NCBI GenBank assembly: GCA_009691245.1
Contig: SHUM01000015.1
Location: 1-62,177 of the forward strand
Source of the DNA: Acidobacteriota bacterium
Lineage (GTDB): Bacteria > Acidobacteriota > Terriglobia > 2-12-FULL-54-10
DNA: 62,177 nucleotides
Direction of reading: 5' to 3'
Shown here: positions 7,957 through 16,711 of the stretch, piece after piece
Position numbering within the stretch: position 1 is the stretch's first letter
Layout of the letters: every line of letters starts with the position of its first letter
Notes under the pieces: model-generated
Seen by the model: only the letters and a program-made list of their open reading frames with translations
What the model was told of the DNA's origin: nothing
The model's database searches: none
Made by a program: the position numbers and the translations under genes

Positions 7957-9108
7957 TCAGGCGCGCGGGCCTGATCCGGCGTTCACCGGGCCGAACTGTT
8001 CCAGCGCGAGGCGGAGAACGTAGGGGTCGGTCATGCCCGCGATGTAGTCGCAGACCACGCGATGCAGCGGTGCCCCCCCTGCTGATTGCCGTGCCTGCTC
8101 GGCGTACCCGCGCGGCATCTTGTCGGGGTGATCGAGATAGAGTTGGAACAATCGATCCATGGCCAGCAGGCCCGCTTCGCGTTCGGGAGCCAGCGCGGGA
8201 TGCGCGTAGAGATGCTTATAGAGATACTTCTTCAGGATGTTCTTGTGCTCTGCCGCTTCCTTGCTGAACGCGATGATCCGTCGCGGGCAGGCTCGCACGT
8301 CGGCGACGGACTTGATCCCGAGCCGCGCGATCTCGGCCAACGAGTTTTCCATCAGATCGGTAGCCAGGAAGTTCAGGATCATCTTGATGACTTCATTGAA
8401 CTGCATCTTGGCGGCTGCGGCGGGATAGCACGCCACTACCTGCTGGAAGTATTCATCGAAGATGGGCAGGTCGGCGCGCAGCGAGTCGATGGTTAGCAGC
8501 TTGGCCTCCATGCCGTCGTCGAGGTCCGCCGTGTTGTAGGCGACCTCGTCGGCCAGGTCGATCAACTGGGCCTCCAGCGGCGGGCGCTGGTCCAGCGCGT
8601 ATTCACTTAGCTCGGGATGATGCTCGGGGGAGTAGTCGCGCGAGTGCTTGATGATTCCTTCGCGCACTTCAAATGTCAGATTCAGCCCGGCAAACTCGGC
8701 GTAGCGCTGCTCAAATGATTCGACGATGCGCAGGGCGTGCAGGTTGTGATCAAAGCGCTCGCCGAACTGCTGCATGATGCGGTCGAGAGTGTGTTCGCCG
8801 GCATGGCCAAAGGGCGGGTGGCCGATGTCATGGACCAGTGCGAGGGCCTCCACCAAATCTTCGTTCAGTCCAATCACGCCGGCGATGGTGCGCGAGATCT
8901 GGGCGACTTCAATCGTGTGCGTGAGCCGGTTGCGGAAGTGGTCGGAAAAGCGCGTGGTGAAGACCTGCGTCTTATTTTCCAGACGCCGGAAGGCGCGCGA
9001 ATGCACAATGCGGTCGCGGTCGCGCTGATAATCATTGCGATAGCGGTGTGGTGGCTCCGAGTGCCGGCGTCCCCTGGTGTCAGCGGTTTTTAGAGCGTAT
9101 TCGCGCAT
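7957..9108 (-). CDS. dgt: Deoxyguanosinetriphosphate triphosphohydrolase-like protein (HD domain)
   Basis: 383 residues. The HD-domain metal site is clear: His65 in RLTHTIEVAQ and the His93-Asp94 pair in ALVHDIGHPPFGHAGE. The N-terminus has the typical R-x2-YQRDRDRIVHSRAFRRL segment. Family members hydrolyse dNTPs to the nucleoside and triphosphate and so tune the DNA-precursor pool. The length fits the shorter dGTPase-like group rather than the approximately 500-residue E. coli Dgt, so true substrate specificity is uncertain. It follows the TPR membrane gene by about 50 bases on the same strand. Confidence 0.9.
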   Translation of the reverse strand: MREYALKTADTRGRRHSEPPHRYRNDYQRDRDRIVHSRAFRRLENKTQVFTTRFSDHFRNRLTHTIEVAQISRTIAGVIGLNEDLVEALALVHDIGHPPFGHAGEHTLDRIMQQFGERFDHNLHALRIVESFEQRYAEFAGLNLTFEVREGIIKHSRDYSPEHHPELSEYALDQRPPLEAQLIDLADEVAYNTADLDDGMEAKLLTIDSLRADLPIFDEYFQQVVACYPAAAAKMQFNEVIKMILNFLATDLMENSLAEIARLGIKSVADVRACPRRIIAFSKEAAEHKNILKKYLYKHLYAHPALAPEREAGLLAMDRLFQLYLDHPDKMPRGYAEQARQSAGGAPLHRVVCDYIAGMTDPYVLRLALEQFGPVNAGSGPRA

Positions 9109-9158
9109 AGCTGGAGGTGGCCTGATCGAATTCCGGCTCAGACACGAGCGCTCATGCT

Positions 9159-9872
9159 TTACTGGGCGGGAAGTTCCAGGATGCGCGCCGAAGCCATCTC
9201 GGCCAGCGAGGACTCGGGGAATTCTTTCTCAATTTCCTGATAAATAGTCCTGGCCTGGCCGGGGTTGCTGGTGCGATAAATATCGGCGAGCGCCAACTGC
9301 GCGGTTACCTTGGGCACTGTGCGCGTGGGGTTCTGCTCCAGTTCTTTGAGAATCTTTTCAGCGTCAGCGGCCTTGGACTGCTTCTGCAATGTGCCCGCCA
9401 GCGCCATCTTGGTTACCGAGCGAAAGTCCGCATCGCCTTCACCGGATAGTTCCTGTAATTGCTTTTCCGCCTCGGCATATTTCGCCAACCCCACCTGCGA
9501 AAGCGCGACGTAGTATTTCGCCCAGCGCGCCGCGGTGGTCCCGCTATGCTCATTGGAGACGGTAGTGAAATCCTTGATGGCAGCCTCGTAGCGCTCTGGC
9601 TCGGTGGCGAACCATTTGCCTGTATTCTCCGGCGCTTTCGTTGGGGTGACGGTCGCATGGTACGTATCGAGCGCCTTGCCGAAGGCCTCGGAAGCATTTT
9701 GATTGCGGCTGCGCAGGAACAACATCACGGCCAGGGCTAACACCACAACCCCGCCGCCGATGCCAATCCACTTAAGCAGCGGTCGACGGTGGTGCATGAA
9801 GTAATTCAGCCCGACGCCAAGTTGCGCGACCAGTTCATCCTTCTTCAGTTCCTGCTTTGTAAGCCTAGCCAA
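9159..9872 (-). CDS. Membrane-anchored TPR protein (YfgM-like)
   Basis: 237 residues with a TTG start at 9870-9872, chosen because GGAAGGAG stands six bases before it; the frame stays open 21 codons further upstream without a comparable site. After a short charged N-terminus there is one membrane helix at about residues 35-55 (WIGIGGGVVVLALAVMLFL). The rest is a periplasmic TPR solenoid with units such as YAEAEKQLQEL and ADAEKILKELEQN. The arrangement matches YfgM/TPR_21 proteins that accompany the Sec translocon and periplasmic chaperones. The role here is inferred from architecture only. Confidence 0.75.
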   Translation of the reverse strand: MARLTKQELKKDELVAQLGVGLNYFMHHRRPLLKWIGIGGGVVVLALAVMLFLRSRNQNASEAFGKALDTYHATVTPTKAPENTGKWFATEPERYEAAIKDFTTVSNEHSGTTAARWAKYYVALSQVGLAKYAEAEKQLQELSGEGDADFRSVTKMALAGTLQKQSKAADAEKILKELEQNPTRTVPKVTAQLALADIYRTSNPGQARTIYQEIEKEFPESSLAEMASARILELPAQ

Positions 9873-10000
9873 GTCCGGCTCCTTCCAATTGTCCACAAGA
9901 AAATTAATTGCGGCGACTGTTTCCCTCAATAGCAAGTTAACAATTACGCCAACTGATAATTATCGCCGATTTTTGAGCGCAGGCAAGCCTGCATTTCATC

Positions 10001-10028
10001 TACACCTCATTTTGTACACCTCATTTTG
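10001..10028. repeat. 14-bp perfect tandem duplication
   Basis: The 14-base unit TACACCTCATTTTG occurs twice head to tail at 10001-10014 and 10015-10028, in the divergent region between the TPR gene and rsmI. It looks like a recent slippage duplication. No function is evident. Confidence 0.8.
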
Positions 10029-10140
10029 AAGTTTCGAGAGTGGCATGGAAGGCATGGCTGGGAGCGTGGCGGGAGCACCTCTCATCCGTCCCTGGCGTCC
10101 CTGGCGGCCATGGCCAAACCGGCAAGACGGCGGTCGTGCT

Positions 10141-10170
10141 ATTCTGAGCGAGCTGGAGTGCGCTCAGAAT
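10141..10170 (+). promoter_or_regulatory. Hairpin covering the rsmI translation start
   Basis: ATTCTGAGCG (10141-10150) and CGCTCAGAAT (10161-10170) are perfect complements around a 10-base loop AGCTGGAGTG. The loop holds the putative ribosome-binding site GGAG (10155-10158). The 3' arm includes the first two bases of the rsmI start codon (ATG 10169-10171). Folding would partly hide the start codon while exposing the binding site. Translational control is an inference; the arms resemble the ends of hairpin family B. Confidence 0.5.
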
Positions 10171-11086
10171 GGCTAAACGAAATCCAGAATCTACCAGACC
10201 CTTGGCCGTAGTCGAAGGGTTGCCAGCCAACCCGCCTGGAGTGCTCTATCTGCTGGGCACTCCGATCGGTAACCTGGAAGATATCACGCTGCGCGCCTTG
10301 CGCGTGCTACGCGAGGTCGATTGCGTCGCCTGCGAGGATACCCGGCAGACGCAGAAGCTGCTCACTCACTTTGCGATTCAGACGCGCACCGTCAGCTACC
10401 ACGAGCATAACGAGATGACCCGCGCGCCGGAGCTGGTCTTGCAGCTTGAGCAAGGCGCGCGCATTGCGCTGGTAACGGATGCGGGCATGCCCTGCATCTC
10501 CGATCCGGGATACCGTTTGGTGCAGTTGTGCGCTCGTCATCGCATAACGGTGGTGCCTGTCCCGGGAGCCTCCGCGGTGCTGGCCGCGCTGTCCGCCTCG
10601 GGATTGCCGACGCACTCGTTTCACTTCGCTGGATTCCTGCCTCCACGCGACACCGCGCGCCGCAAAGCATTGTCCGGCCTGAGCGAAATTTCCGGCACGA
10701 TGGTGTTGTTCGAATCTCCACACCGGGTAGTGGACTTGCTCGTTGCCGTGCGCGATACGCTTGGCGAACGGCCCGTGGTGGTGGCGCGCGAGTTGACCAA
10801 GATTCATGAAGAGCTACTGCGTGGAAGATGCTCGGAGGTGTTAAGCGTTCTGCAGGGCAGGGAGAAAGTTCTGGGCGAGATCACCGTGCTGATCGGCGCG
10901 GCCGATGAGCACTCCGTCGCAGCACCGCAGGCAGATACTGGGAACGTGCCCATCGCCGACCGTGTGTTGCAATTGATGAATGAACACGGTGTCTCACGCA
11001 TGGAGGCATTGAAGCGCGCCGCCCGCGAGCGCGGCATCTCCAAGAGTCAGGCGTGGCGCGAGTTGGAATCCTCGCAGAAGCGCTGA
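10169..11086 (+). CDS. rsmI: 16S rRNA (cytidine(1402)-2'-O)-methyltransferase RsmI
   Basis: 305 residues. It carries the tetrapyrrole-methylase fold signatures of RsmI: LLGTPIGNLEDITLRAL near residues 28-44, CEDTRQTQKLL, ALVTDAGMPCISDPGYRLV and VPVPGASAVLAALSASGLP. RsmI methylates the ribose of C1402 in the 30S decoding centre using S-adenosylmethionine. The C-terminal HTH-like tail (SRMEALKRAARERGISKSQAW) is also typical. It stands alone, divergent from the TPR gene, and its start codon lies in a perfect hairpin. Confidence 0.95.
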   Translation: MAKRNPESTRPLAVVEGLPANPPGVLYLLGTPIGNLEDITLRALRVLREVDCVACEDTRQTQKLLTHFAIQTRTVSYHEHNEMTRAPELVLQLEQGARIALVTDAGMPCISDPGYRLVQLCARHRITVVPVPGASAVLAALSASGLPTHSFHFAGFLPPRDTARRKALSGLSEISGTMVLFESPHRVVDLLVAVRDTLGERPVVVARELTKIHEELLRGRCSEVLSVLQGREKVLGEITVLIGAADEHSVAAPQADTGNVPIADRVLQLMNEHGVSRMEALKRAARERGISKSQAWRELESSQKR

Positions 11087-11254
11087 GATCAAGTGTTTAC
11101 AACTCGGTACTGACGCCCGCCAGTTTATCTGCGCTACAATTTCAATTGCATCGTCGCCGTATCGTTCTGCATGAATGGCACATGGCAAGACCGCGACAAT
11201 GCAAAGCCATCCGCGTTATACTCGGGGTTTATGCCGGAAGACCAATTCTGAACT

Positions 11255-12001
11255 ATGCGCTATCTGATCCTCAGCGACATCCACGCTAACTACGAAGCGC
11301 TGCGCGCCGTGCTGATCTCGGCCAAGGGCGACTACGAAGACATTGTGTGTTGCGGCGACCTCGTCGGCTATGGCCCCGACCCAGACTCGGTGACTGACTG
11401 GGTGCGCCAGAACGTCAAGCGCGTGGTGCGCGGCAATCACGACCGCGCCTGCTCCGGCGTCAGCGACGCTCTTGAGTTCAACGAAGCCGCGCGCCTGGCC
11501 GCCTATTGGACTCGCTCGCACATGAAGCCGGAGAACATTGAGTATCTGCAGCAATTGCCCGCGGGGCCGCTGGTGATCGACGATATCTTCAGCATCTTCC
11601 ACGGCAGCCCGCGCGACGAGGACGAGTACGTAACCGTCTCCACTGAAGCCGCTGATTGCTTCGCGCTGATGACCCACCCGCTGGCCTTCTTCGGCCACAC
11701 GCACTTGCAGGGAGGGTTCCTCAAGACTATCCGCGAGAACGTGCTGGTGCTGCCCAGCGGCGTGGCCCGCGAGAGCGCCTTCCGCCTGCTGGAGATCCGC
11801 GAGGGCGAGGGCTACTACATCAATCCCGGCTCGGTCGGCCAGCCCCGCGACCGCGACCCGCGCGCCGCCTTCGCCATCTATGACACCAAGGGCTACATCG
11901 AGTACCGCCGCGTCCCCTATGACATCGAGACCACCGTCCGCAAAATGGTGGATGCCGACCTGCCCGAATTCCTCTCCTACCGCCTGACCGTAGGCCGCTA
12001 G
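11255..12001 (+). CDS. Metallophosphoesterase (YfcE-like)
   Basis: 248 residues. The calcineurin-like metal-binding blocks are complete: SDIHANYEAL near the start, CGDLVGYGPDP, RGNHD, and FGHTHLQG, followed by INPGSVGQPRDRDPRAAFAI. This matches bacterial YfcE/MJ0936-type phosphodiesterases, cytosolic enzymes with two metals; the natural substrate is unknown. It is a single gene on the plus strand about 170 bases after rsmI. Confidence 0.88.
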   Translation: MRYLILSDIHANYEALRAVLISAKGDYEDIVCCGDLVGYGPDPDSVTDWVRQNVKRVVRGNHDRACSGVSDALEFNEAARLAAYWTRSHMKPENIEYLQQLPAGPLVIDDIFSIFHGSPRDEDEYVTVSTEAADCFALMTHPLAFFGHTHLQGGFLKTIRENVLVLPSGVARESAFRLLEIREGEGYYINPGSVGQPRDRDPRAAFAIYDTKGYIEYRRVPYDIETTVRKMVDADLPEFLSYRLTVGR

Positions 12002-12380
12002 GCGTCCGCCAGGAATCGCTCCGCCACGTGTCAATAAATTCCCGGCAAACCCACTCTGATATTCGCCGGAAAGCCGCCTGTTTCGCCCACCACGCACGCC
12101 CGCCAAATTGCATAAAGAATCCACCCTGCCCAAAGTGCACACTTTCACGGAATTGCCCACTCTGACCAGATTGCCCAGTCCGTGCCAGATACTGAATGAG
12201 TGGATAGGGATTCGGGAAATCGGGGAAAGCCCCCGGGCATTTTCCCCTGCGCTCCTGCCGCCGTTCGCCGACAAATAACCAAAATTTTCCATTCTGACAA
12301 AATTCGCGGTTCTGCCGGCCTTCTCCCCGATTCCCGAGTTCCCACTCCACGACCGTGGTATATTCTCAGGCGTCGTTGCT
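12002..12380. other. Intergenic region with dispersed 21-bp repeat
   Basis: No credible gene is visible in these 379 bases. At 12128-12148 there is a 21-base sequence whose exact reverse complement occurs at 56256-56276; it contains the near-palindrome AAAGTG-CACACTTT. A short palindrome CCACGACCGTGG lies at 12348-12359, next to TATATT just before the methyltransferase gene. The surrounding sequence is low-complexity C/T-rich. Confidence 0.5.
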
Positions 12381-13294
12381 TTGCTGAGTGCCGAGATGCT
12401 TCTTCCTAAACCTTCGTTGGTGGCGAGAGTGTTGGGCCGGTCGGCCCGGCAAATGACTCTTTCCCAGAGTGAGTCGCTGGATATTCATGCCATCAGAAAA
12501 ATGATGGAGCCGTTTCGCAAGACGCTGCGCGCGGTGAAGGATGACATCTCCGCTGGTCTCACTCGGCCCCTTGCGCCTGACATGCCCGCCTTGCCCGCTA
12601 GTCCTGCCGGGGAATTTGCGTGGTACCCGTATGAATCGTTGATGAACTTTTATCCGCTGGAGCAGTTGCTCCGCGACGAGGACCGCTACTTCCTAAGCAT
12701 GGCGGGGGGCGAGCCGGTGCTTGATCTTGGCTGCGGCGACGGGGACGTTTCCCTCTTTCTGGAATCGCTGGGTTCCCAGGTTCACGCGGTGGATTTTCCC
12801 CCGACAAACTTCAATAACATGCGCGGCGTCCGTGCGCTGAAGGACGCGCTGCAATCATCGCTGGAAATATTCGAGGCTGATCTGGACGACCGCTTCACGC
12901 TGCCCGCGCCGCGCTATGGGCTGGCGTTTTTCTGCGGCATCCTCTATCACCTGAAGAATCCTTACTACGCGCTGGAGACGCTGGCCCGCCACGCCCGCTA
13001 CTGCGTGTTGAGCACGCGCGCTCGACCGCCGACCACGCCGTGCGCTTCCAGCATCACCCCATGGCCTATCTGCTCGACGCCGGCGAAGCCAACGGCGACT
13101 CGACCAACTATTGGATATTTTCCGAGGCGGGCCTGAAGCGGATCGTAAACCGCTGCGGCTGGGACCTGCGCGCATACACCACCACGGGTGACACACAAAA
13201 CTCCAATCCCAGCTCCGCAGATGCCGACGAACGCGCCTTCTGTTTTCTGGAGAGCCGCCAGTTGCCCGCCGCCGCAGCGCAAGGCACGCCGTAA
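12381..13294 (+). pseudogene. SAM-dependent methyltransferase, frameshifted
   Basis: The first frame (12381 to about 13015) carries the class I methyltransferase motif I, VLDLGCGDGDVSLF, and continues to GILYHLKNPYYALETLARHARYCVLSTR. It then runs out of family sequence. The expected continuation (VRFQHHPMAYLLDAGEANGD, FSEAGLKRIVNRCGW, ERAFCFLESR) is found in another frame that ends at 13294. A one-base indel lies around 13010-13025 in a CGCGCGCTCGACC stretch. The original protein would be about 304 residues. Either the gene is recently inactivated or the base is a sequencing error. TTG 12381 and ATG 12396 are both possible starts. The substrate is unknown. Confidence 0.75.
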
Positions 13295-13366
13295 TTCAAC
13301 ACTGAGCACATGAATGTCTCTGTTGCCCTCGCAGTTATTCTATAATCACGCCGTGGTTGCACCGTT

Positions 13367-13398
13367 GTTGTGTTCGCGTAGTGTTGTGCTCGCATAGT
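13367..13398. repeat. Two 16-bp direct repeats
   Basis: A 16-base unit beginning GTTGTG occurs at 13367-13382 and again at 13383-13398 with two differences. It lies between a TATAAT-like hexamer (13341-13346) and the flavoprotein start codon at 13452, directly before a second tandem array at 13405-13446. Confidence 0.75.
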
Positions 13399-13404
13399 AT
13401 CGTG

Positions 13405-13446
13405 ACTTCCTGTACGAAACTTCCTGTAAGAAACTGGCTGTAAGGA
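13405..13446. repeat. Three 14-bp tandem repeats upstream of flavoprotein gene
   Basis: Units ACTTCCTGTACGAA (13405-13418), ACTTCCTGTAAGAA (13419-13432) and ACTGGCTGTAAGGA (13433-13446) follow one another without spacer. The last unit contains AAGGA, close to the start codon at 13452, so the third copy may also provide the ribosome-binding site. Regulator binding or slippage are both possible explanations. Confidence 0.75.
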
Positions 13447-13451
13447 AGTGG

Positions 13452-14771
13452 ATGGAAACGAAAATGGGGCAAGTGCCAATGCCAACTAATTCGGCAACCG
13501 CCGCTAACGCGCGGGATGCTCACGAGGTGCGGCAGTCCTCCTGTTGCGTTGTGGGGGGCGGGCCGGGTGGGGTGCTGCTGGCGCTGCTGCTGGCGCGTCG
13601 CGGCATTGATGTAACACTGCTCGAGGCGCATCAGGATTTCGACCGCGAGTTTCGCGGAGACACCATTCATCCCTCGGTGCTGGAGTATCTCGATCAGCTT
13701 GGATTGTCCGATGCTCTGCATCAGCTTCGCCATGCCAAAATTTATGGACCGACGATTCAAACCGCCGACGGGCCGTTTCAGCCGTTCGATTTTCGCCTGC
13801 TCAAGACGCGCTTCCCTTACATCATGGTGATGCCGCAGACTCGGTTTCTCGAGTTCCTGACGAGGGGAGCTTCCCAGTACCCGAACTTTCATCTGGTGAT
13901 GGGGGCCAATGTCCATCGCTTGATCGAAGAAGACGGGCGCGTTTGCGGAGTGCAATACATGAGCAAGGACTCCGTGCTGCACGAAGTCCGCGCGCCGCTC
14001 ACGGTGGGAGCCGATGGGCGTTTCTCCAGGGTTCGTCAACTGGCGGGCCTGCAGGCGGTGAAGACTTCGCCTCCGATGGATGTGCTCTGGTTCCGATTGC
14101 CGCGATTAGCGAGCGACATGGAGGAGTCCACAGGCCTGTTGGGTCGATTTGCGAATGGGTACGTTCTTGCCATCATCGCTCGTGAAGACTGTTGGCAGCT
14201 TGGTTTGGTATTTCGCAAGGGACTTTATCACGAGCTGCGCGACGCGGGAATCGAGGCGCTGCGGCGAACGGTTGTCGATTTGGAGCCGCGCTTTGGGCCC
14301 CATGTGGAACACTTAAAGGATTGGCAAGAGTTGTCGTTGCTGTCCGTGGAGTCCTCGCGCTGCCCGCGCTGGTATCGCGAGGGCCTGCTGCTGATTGGCG
14401 ACGCGGCGCACGTCATGTCACCCGTGGGCGGCGTGGGCATCAACTACGCCATACAAGATGCCGTGGCAGCGGCGAATATTCTCAAGCAGTCACTCCTCGC
14501 TGGTTCCGTGACCACGGAACACCTCGCGGAAGTTCAGCGTACCCGCGAGTTTCCCACGCTGGTGATCCAGCAAATTCAGAGCTTCATGCAGGAGCGTGTG
14601 CTGCTGAATGTACTCAACTCCGACAAGTTAATCCGCATCCCAGCTTGGGTCCGTATGCTGCTGCGAGTGCCGGCGATCAGCAAAATACCCGCCTGGCTGC
14701 TGGCCTTCGGAGTCAACCGCCCGCGCGTGGAGGACCTCTCGCAAACTGCCGATGTTCATCTTGTAAACTAA
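13452..14771 (+). CDS. FAD-dependent monooxygenase (UbiH/PHBH-like)
   Basis: 439 residues. The N-terminal dinucleotide-binding motif VVGGGPGGVLLALLLARRG at about residues 34-52 and the second FAD site LLIGDAAHVMSPVGGVGINY near residue 315 define group A flavoprotein hydroxylases. The middle DTIHPSVLEYLDQLGL segment also fits this family. Such enzymes use NAD(P)H and oxygen to hydroxylate aromatic or quinone-like substrates; the substrate here is unknown. It has tandem repeat arrays directly upstream and is followed by an Fe-S oxidoreductase gene 78 bases downstream, so it may belong to the same redox cluster. Confidence 0.85.
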   Translation: METKMGQVPMPTNSATAANARDAHEVRQSSCCVVGGGPGGVLLALLLARRGIDVTLLEAHQDFDREFRGDTIHPSVLEYLDQLGLSDALHQLRHAKIYGPTIQTADGPFQPFDFRLLKTRFPYIMVMPQTRFLEFLTRGASQYPNFHLVMGANVHRLIEEDGRVCGVQYMSKDSVLHEVRAPLTVGADGRFSRVRQLAGLQAVKTSPPMDVLWFRLPRLASDMEESTGLLGRFANGYVLAIIAREDCWQLGLVFRKGLYHELRDAGIEALRRTVVDLEPRFGPHVEHLKDWQELSLLSVESSRCPRWYREGLLLIGDAAHVMSPVGGVGINYAIQDAVAAANILKQSLLAGSVTTEHLAEVQRTREFPTLVIQQIQSFMQERVLLNVLNSDKLIRIPAWVRMLLRVPAISKIPAWLLAFGVNRPRVEDLSQTADVHLVN

Positions 14772-14849
14772 CCTATGCTAGGCTCAGGTGTTCGGGACGC
14801 GAAGTCGCGGGCGCGGGTGTGGCTGAGAATCGAGTGAGGAGACGCTGCG

Positions 14850-16121
14850 ATGCAATTTGATATTCGCTCGGCGGAGTTTTGGGACGAGGCGGCCATGCAT
14901 CAGGAGATGGTGCGCGTCTTCGACGTCTGCCATTCCTGCCGCGTCTGCTATACGCTGTGCCCTTCGTTCGTGAAATTCTTCGAGGTTACCGACGACATCG
15001 CGGGCATCTTCGGCAATGTCGAGGAGCTGGACACCGAGCAAATTCATCTGGTAACCGACCTGTGCAATCAGTGCAAAATTTGCGATCCCATCTGCCCGTA
15101 CACGCCGCCGCACGCGCTTGATCTGGATTTTCCGCGCACGCTGGTGCGCTATAACTTTCTGCGCAAGAAGCGCGAGGGCGTCTCGTTGCGCGACCGCATG
15201 TTTGGGCACGTTGATCTGGTCGGCACCATGTCGAGCTGGTTCGCGCCGCTGGTGAACTGGGCCAACAATCATCCGCTGATCCGCGAGCAGATGCAGGAAT
15301 ATCTTGGCATCCACAAGGATCGCCATCTGCCGAAGTTCCACTTCAAGACGTTCTGGGACTGGGCCAAATGCCACGCCAAGCGTCAGGGGACAGGAAAAGA
15401 TAAAGTCCTTCTTTATTACACCTGCACGGTCAACTACAACGAGCCGGACATCGCCAAGGCCGCCGTTGCGGTGCTCGAAAAAAACGGCGTCGAATGCTGG
15501 ATACCGAAGCAGCAATGCTGCGGGCTGCCCTTCGTGGATTCCGGCATGCCCGATCATTTCATGAAGCAGGTGAAGGCCAACGTCGAACTACTCGTCGGCG
15601 CGGTACGCCAGGGCTATAAGATTGTCGTCCCCAGCGCGAGTTGCAGCTACATGCTCAAGCACGACTATCCCGACTACTGGCCCGGCGAGGAAGCCAAGCT
15701 CATCGCGCAGAATACTTACGACCTCTCCGAGTATCTGGTGATGCTGCACGAGCAGGGCAAGCTGAACACCGAGTTCTCGCAGAGCGCGGGGAAGATTCGC
15801 TATCACCAGCCCTGCCATTTGATGGCGCAGGAACACGGCATGAAGCCCAAGGACCTGCTGCAACTGATCCCCGGCACGGAAGTGAATCCGCTGCAATGCT
15901 GCAGCGGGCATGACGGCGCGTGGAGCGTGAAGACGGAATACTTTGAGGAGTCGATGAAGATGGGCGCGCCGTTGTTCAAGTTCATGGCGGCGGATGAGTC
16001 GGCCTGCTGTGCCAGCGACTGCCCACTCTCGGCGCTGCAGATCGAGCAGGCCACCGGACGCAAGGTGATCCACCCGATAGAAATAATGGCCAACGCCTAC
16101 GGTGTGGAGTACAAAAAGTAG
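14850..16121 (+). CDS. HdrD/GlpC-like Fe-S oxidoreductase
   Basis: 423 residues. Two [4Fe-4S] ferredoxin motifs stand near the N-terminus: CHSCRVCYTLCP (about 27-38) and CNQCKICDPICP (about 72-83). Two CCG-type domains of heterodisulfide-reductase subunits follow: QQCCGLPFVDSG near 220 and QCCSGHDGAW plus CCASDCPLS at the end, which could hold a non-cubane cluster. It is probably a cytosolic or membrane-associated electron carrier. In many bacteria this family sits with rubrerythrin and DUF3501; neither is next to it here. GAGGAG stands ten bases before ATG. It is 11 bases upstream of the lipocalin-like gene. Confidence 0.85.
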   Translation: MQFDIRSAEFWDEAAMHQEMVRVFDVCHSCRVCYTLCPSFVKFFEVTDDIAGIFGNVEELDTEQIHLVTDLCNQCKICDPICPYTPPHALDLDFPRTLVRYNFLRKKREGVSLRDRMFGHVDLVGTMSSWFAPLVNWANNHPLIREQMQEYLGIHKDRHLPKFHFKTFWDWAKCHAKRQGTGKDKVLLYYTCTVNYNEPDIAKAAVAVLEKNGVECWIPKQQCCGLPFVDSGMPDHFMKQVKANVELLVGAVRQGYKIVVPSASCSYMLKHDYPDYWPGEEAKLIAQNTYDLSEYLVMLHEQGKLNTEFSQSAGKIRYHQPCHLMAQEHGMKPKDLLQLIPGTEVNPLQCCSGHDGAWSVKTEYFEESMKMGAPLFKFMAADESACCASDCPLSALQIEQATGRKVIHPIEIMANAYGVEYKK

Positions 16122-16132
16122 GGAGCGCGCTG

Positions 16133-16648
16133 ATGGACTCGGTCACTCAGAAATTTCACGGGGCGTGGCGCTTTGTCTCCTCTATCCAGACGCTGGCCGA
16201 CGGCACGACGCGCCCCAATCCCGGCTACGGGCTGCATGGCGTGGGCAATATTATCTACACGCCGCAGGGCCGCATGATGGTGTTCATCATGGACCCCAGC
16301 CGCGCGCCGTGGGCCTTTGACGCGCATCCCACCGAGCCAGAACTGCGCGCCGCCACCAAGGGCTTCCTCGCCTATGGCGGCCGCTACGAAGTGCACGCGG
16401 GAGAAAATGCCGCGGAGGGCTACGTCCTGCACCACGTCGATCTGGAGCCGTCGCCCAACCGCGTGGGGAAGACGCTGCAACGTTTTTATACGTTTGCCGA
16501 ATCAGAAAACGGCACACGCCTGATCCTGCGCGCCGCCCCGCCGCTGCCCGCCGGCGTCGTCGAGTACGCCATCACCTGGGAGCGCCTCCCGGACCTAGCC
16601 ACATGCGTTGAGCGGTCTTGTGATACCGTGCCGCGCGCAGCACCGTAA
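16133..16648 (+). CDS. Lipocalin-like domain protein
   Basis: 171 residues without signal peptide. The sequence fits the lipocalin-like (PF13924-type) family: KFHGAWRFVSSIQTLADGTT at the start, then GNIIYTPQGRMMVFIMDPSR, a central FLAYGGRYEVHAGE, and the end LILRAAPPLPAGVVEYAITWERL. Members are small beta-barrels thought to bind or act on hydrophobic ligands, often near oxidoreductases. It begins 11 bases after the Fe-S oxidoreductase stop, so the two are almost certainly one transcript. Confidence 0.75.
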   Translation: MDSVTQKFHGAWRFVSSIQTLADGTTRPNPGYGLHGVGNIIYTPQGRMMVFIMDPSRAPWAFDAHPTEPELRAATKGFLAYGGRYEVHAGENAAEGYVLHHVDLEPSPNRVGKTLQRFYTFAESENGTRLILRAAPPLPAGVVEYAITWERLPDLATCVERSCDTVPRAAP

Positions 16649-16676
16649 CGCCCAACAGTCCGCGGCGCGATTTCGC

Positions 16677-16705
16677 TTGACAGCCTGCCTAACGTTCGTT
16701 AGACT
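16677..16705 (+). promoter_or_regulatory. Promoter with embedded TetR-type palindrome
   Basis: TTGACA at 16677-16682 and TAGACT at 16700-16705 are separated by 17 bases, a good sigma-70 type promoter. Between and overlapping them lies CTAACGTTCGTTAG (16689-16702), an inverted repeat with 6-base arms around TT, the size and form of a TetR-family operator. A TetR regulator gene is 1.5 kb downstream at 18267. Regulation of the OsmC-like gene by that protein is an inference. Confidence 0.55.
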
Positions 16706-16711
16706 TCATGT

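Noticed and set aside
12381-13294. Programmed ribosomal frameshift in the methyltransferase gene
   Set aside because: No slippery heptamer, stimulating structure or internal ribosome-binding site was seen; an indel is simpler.
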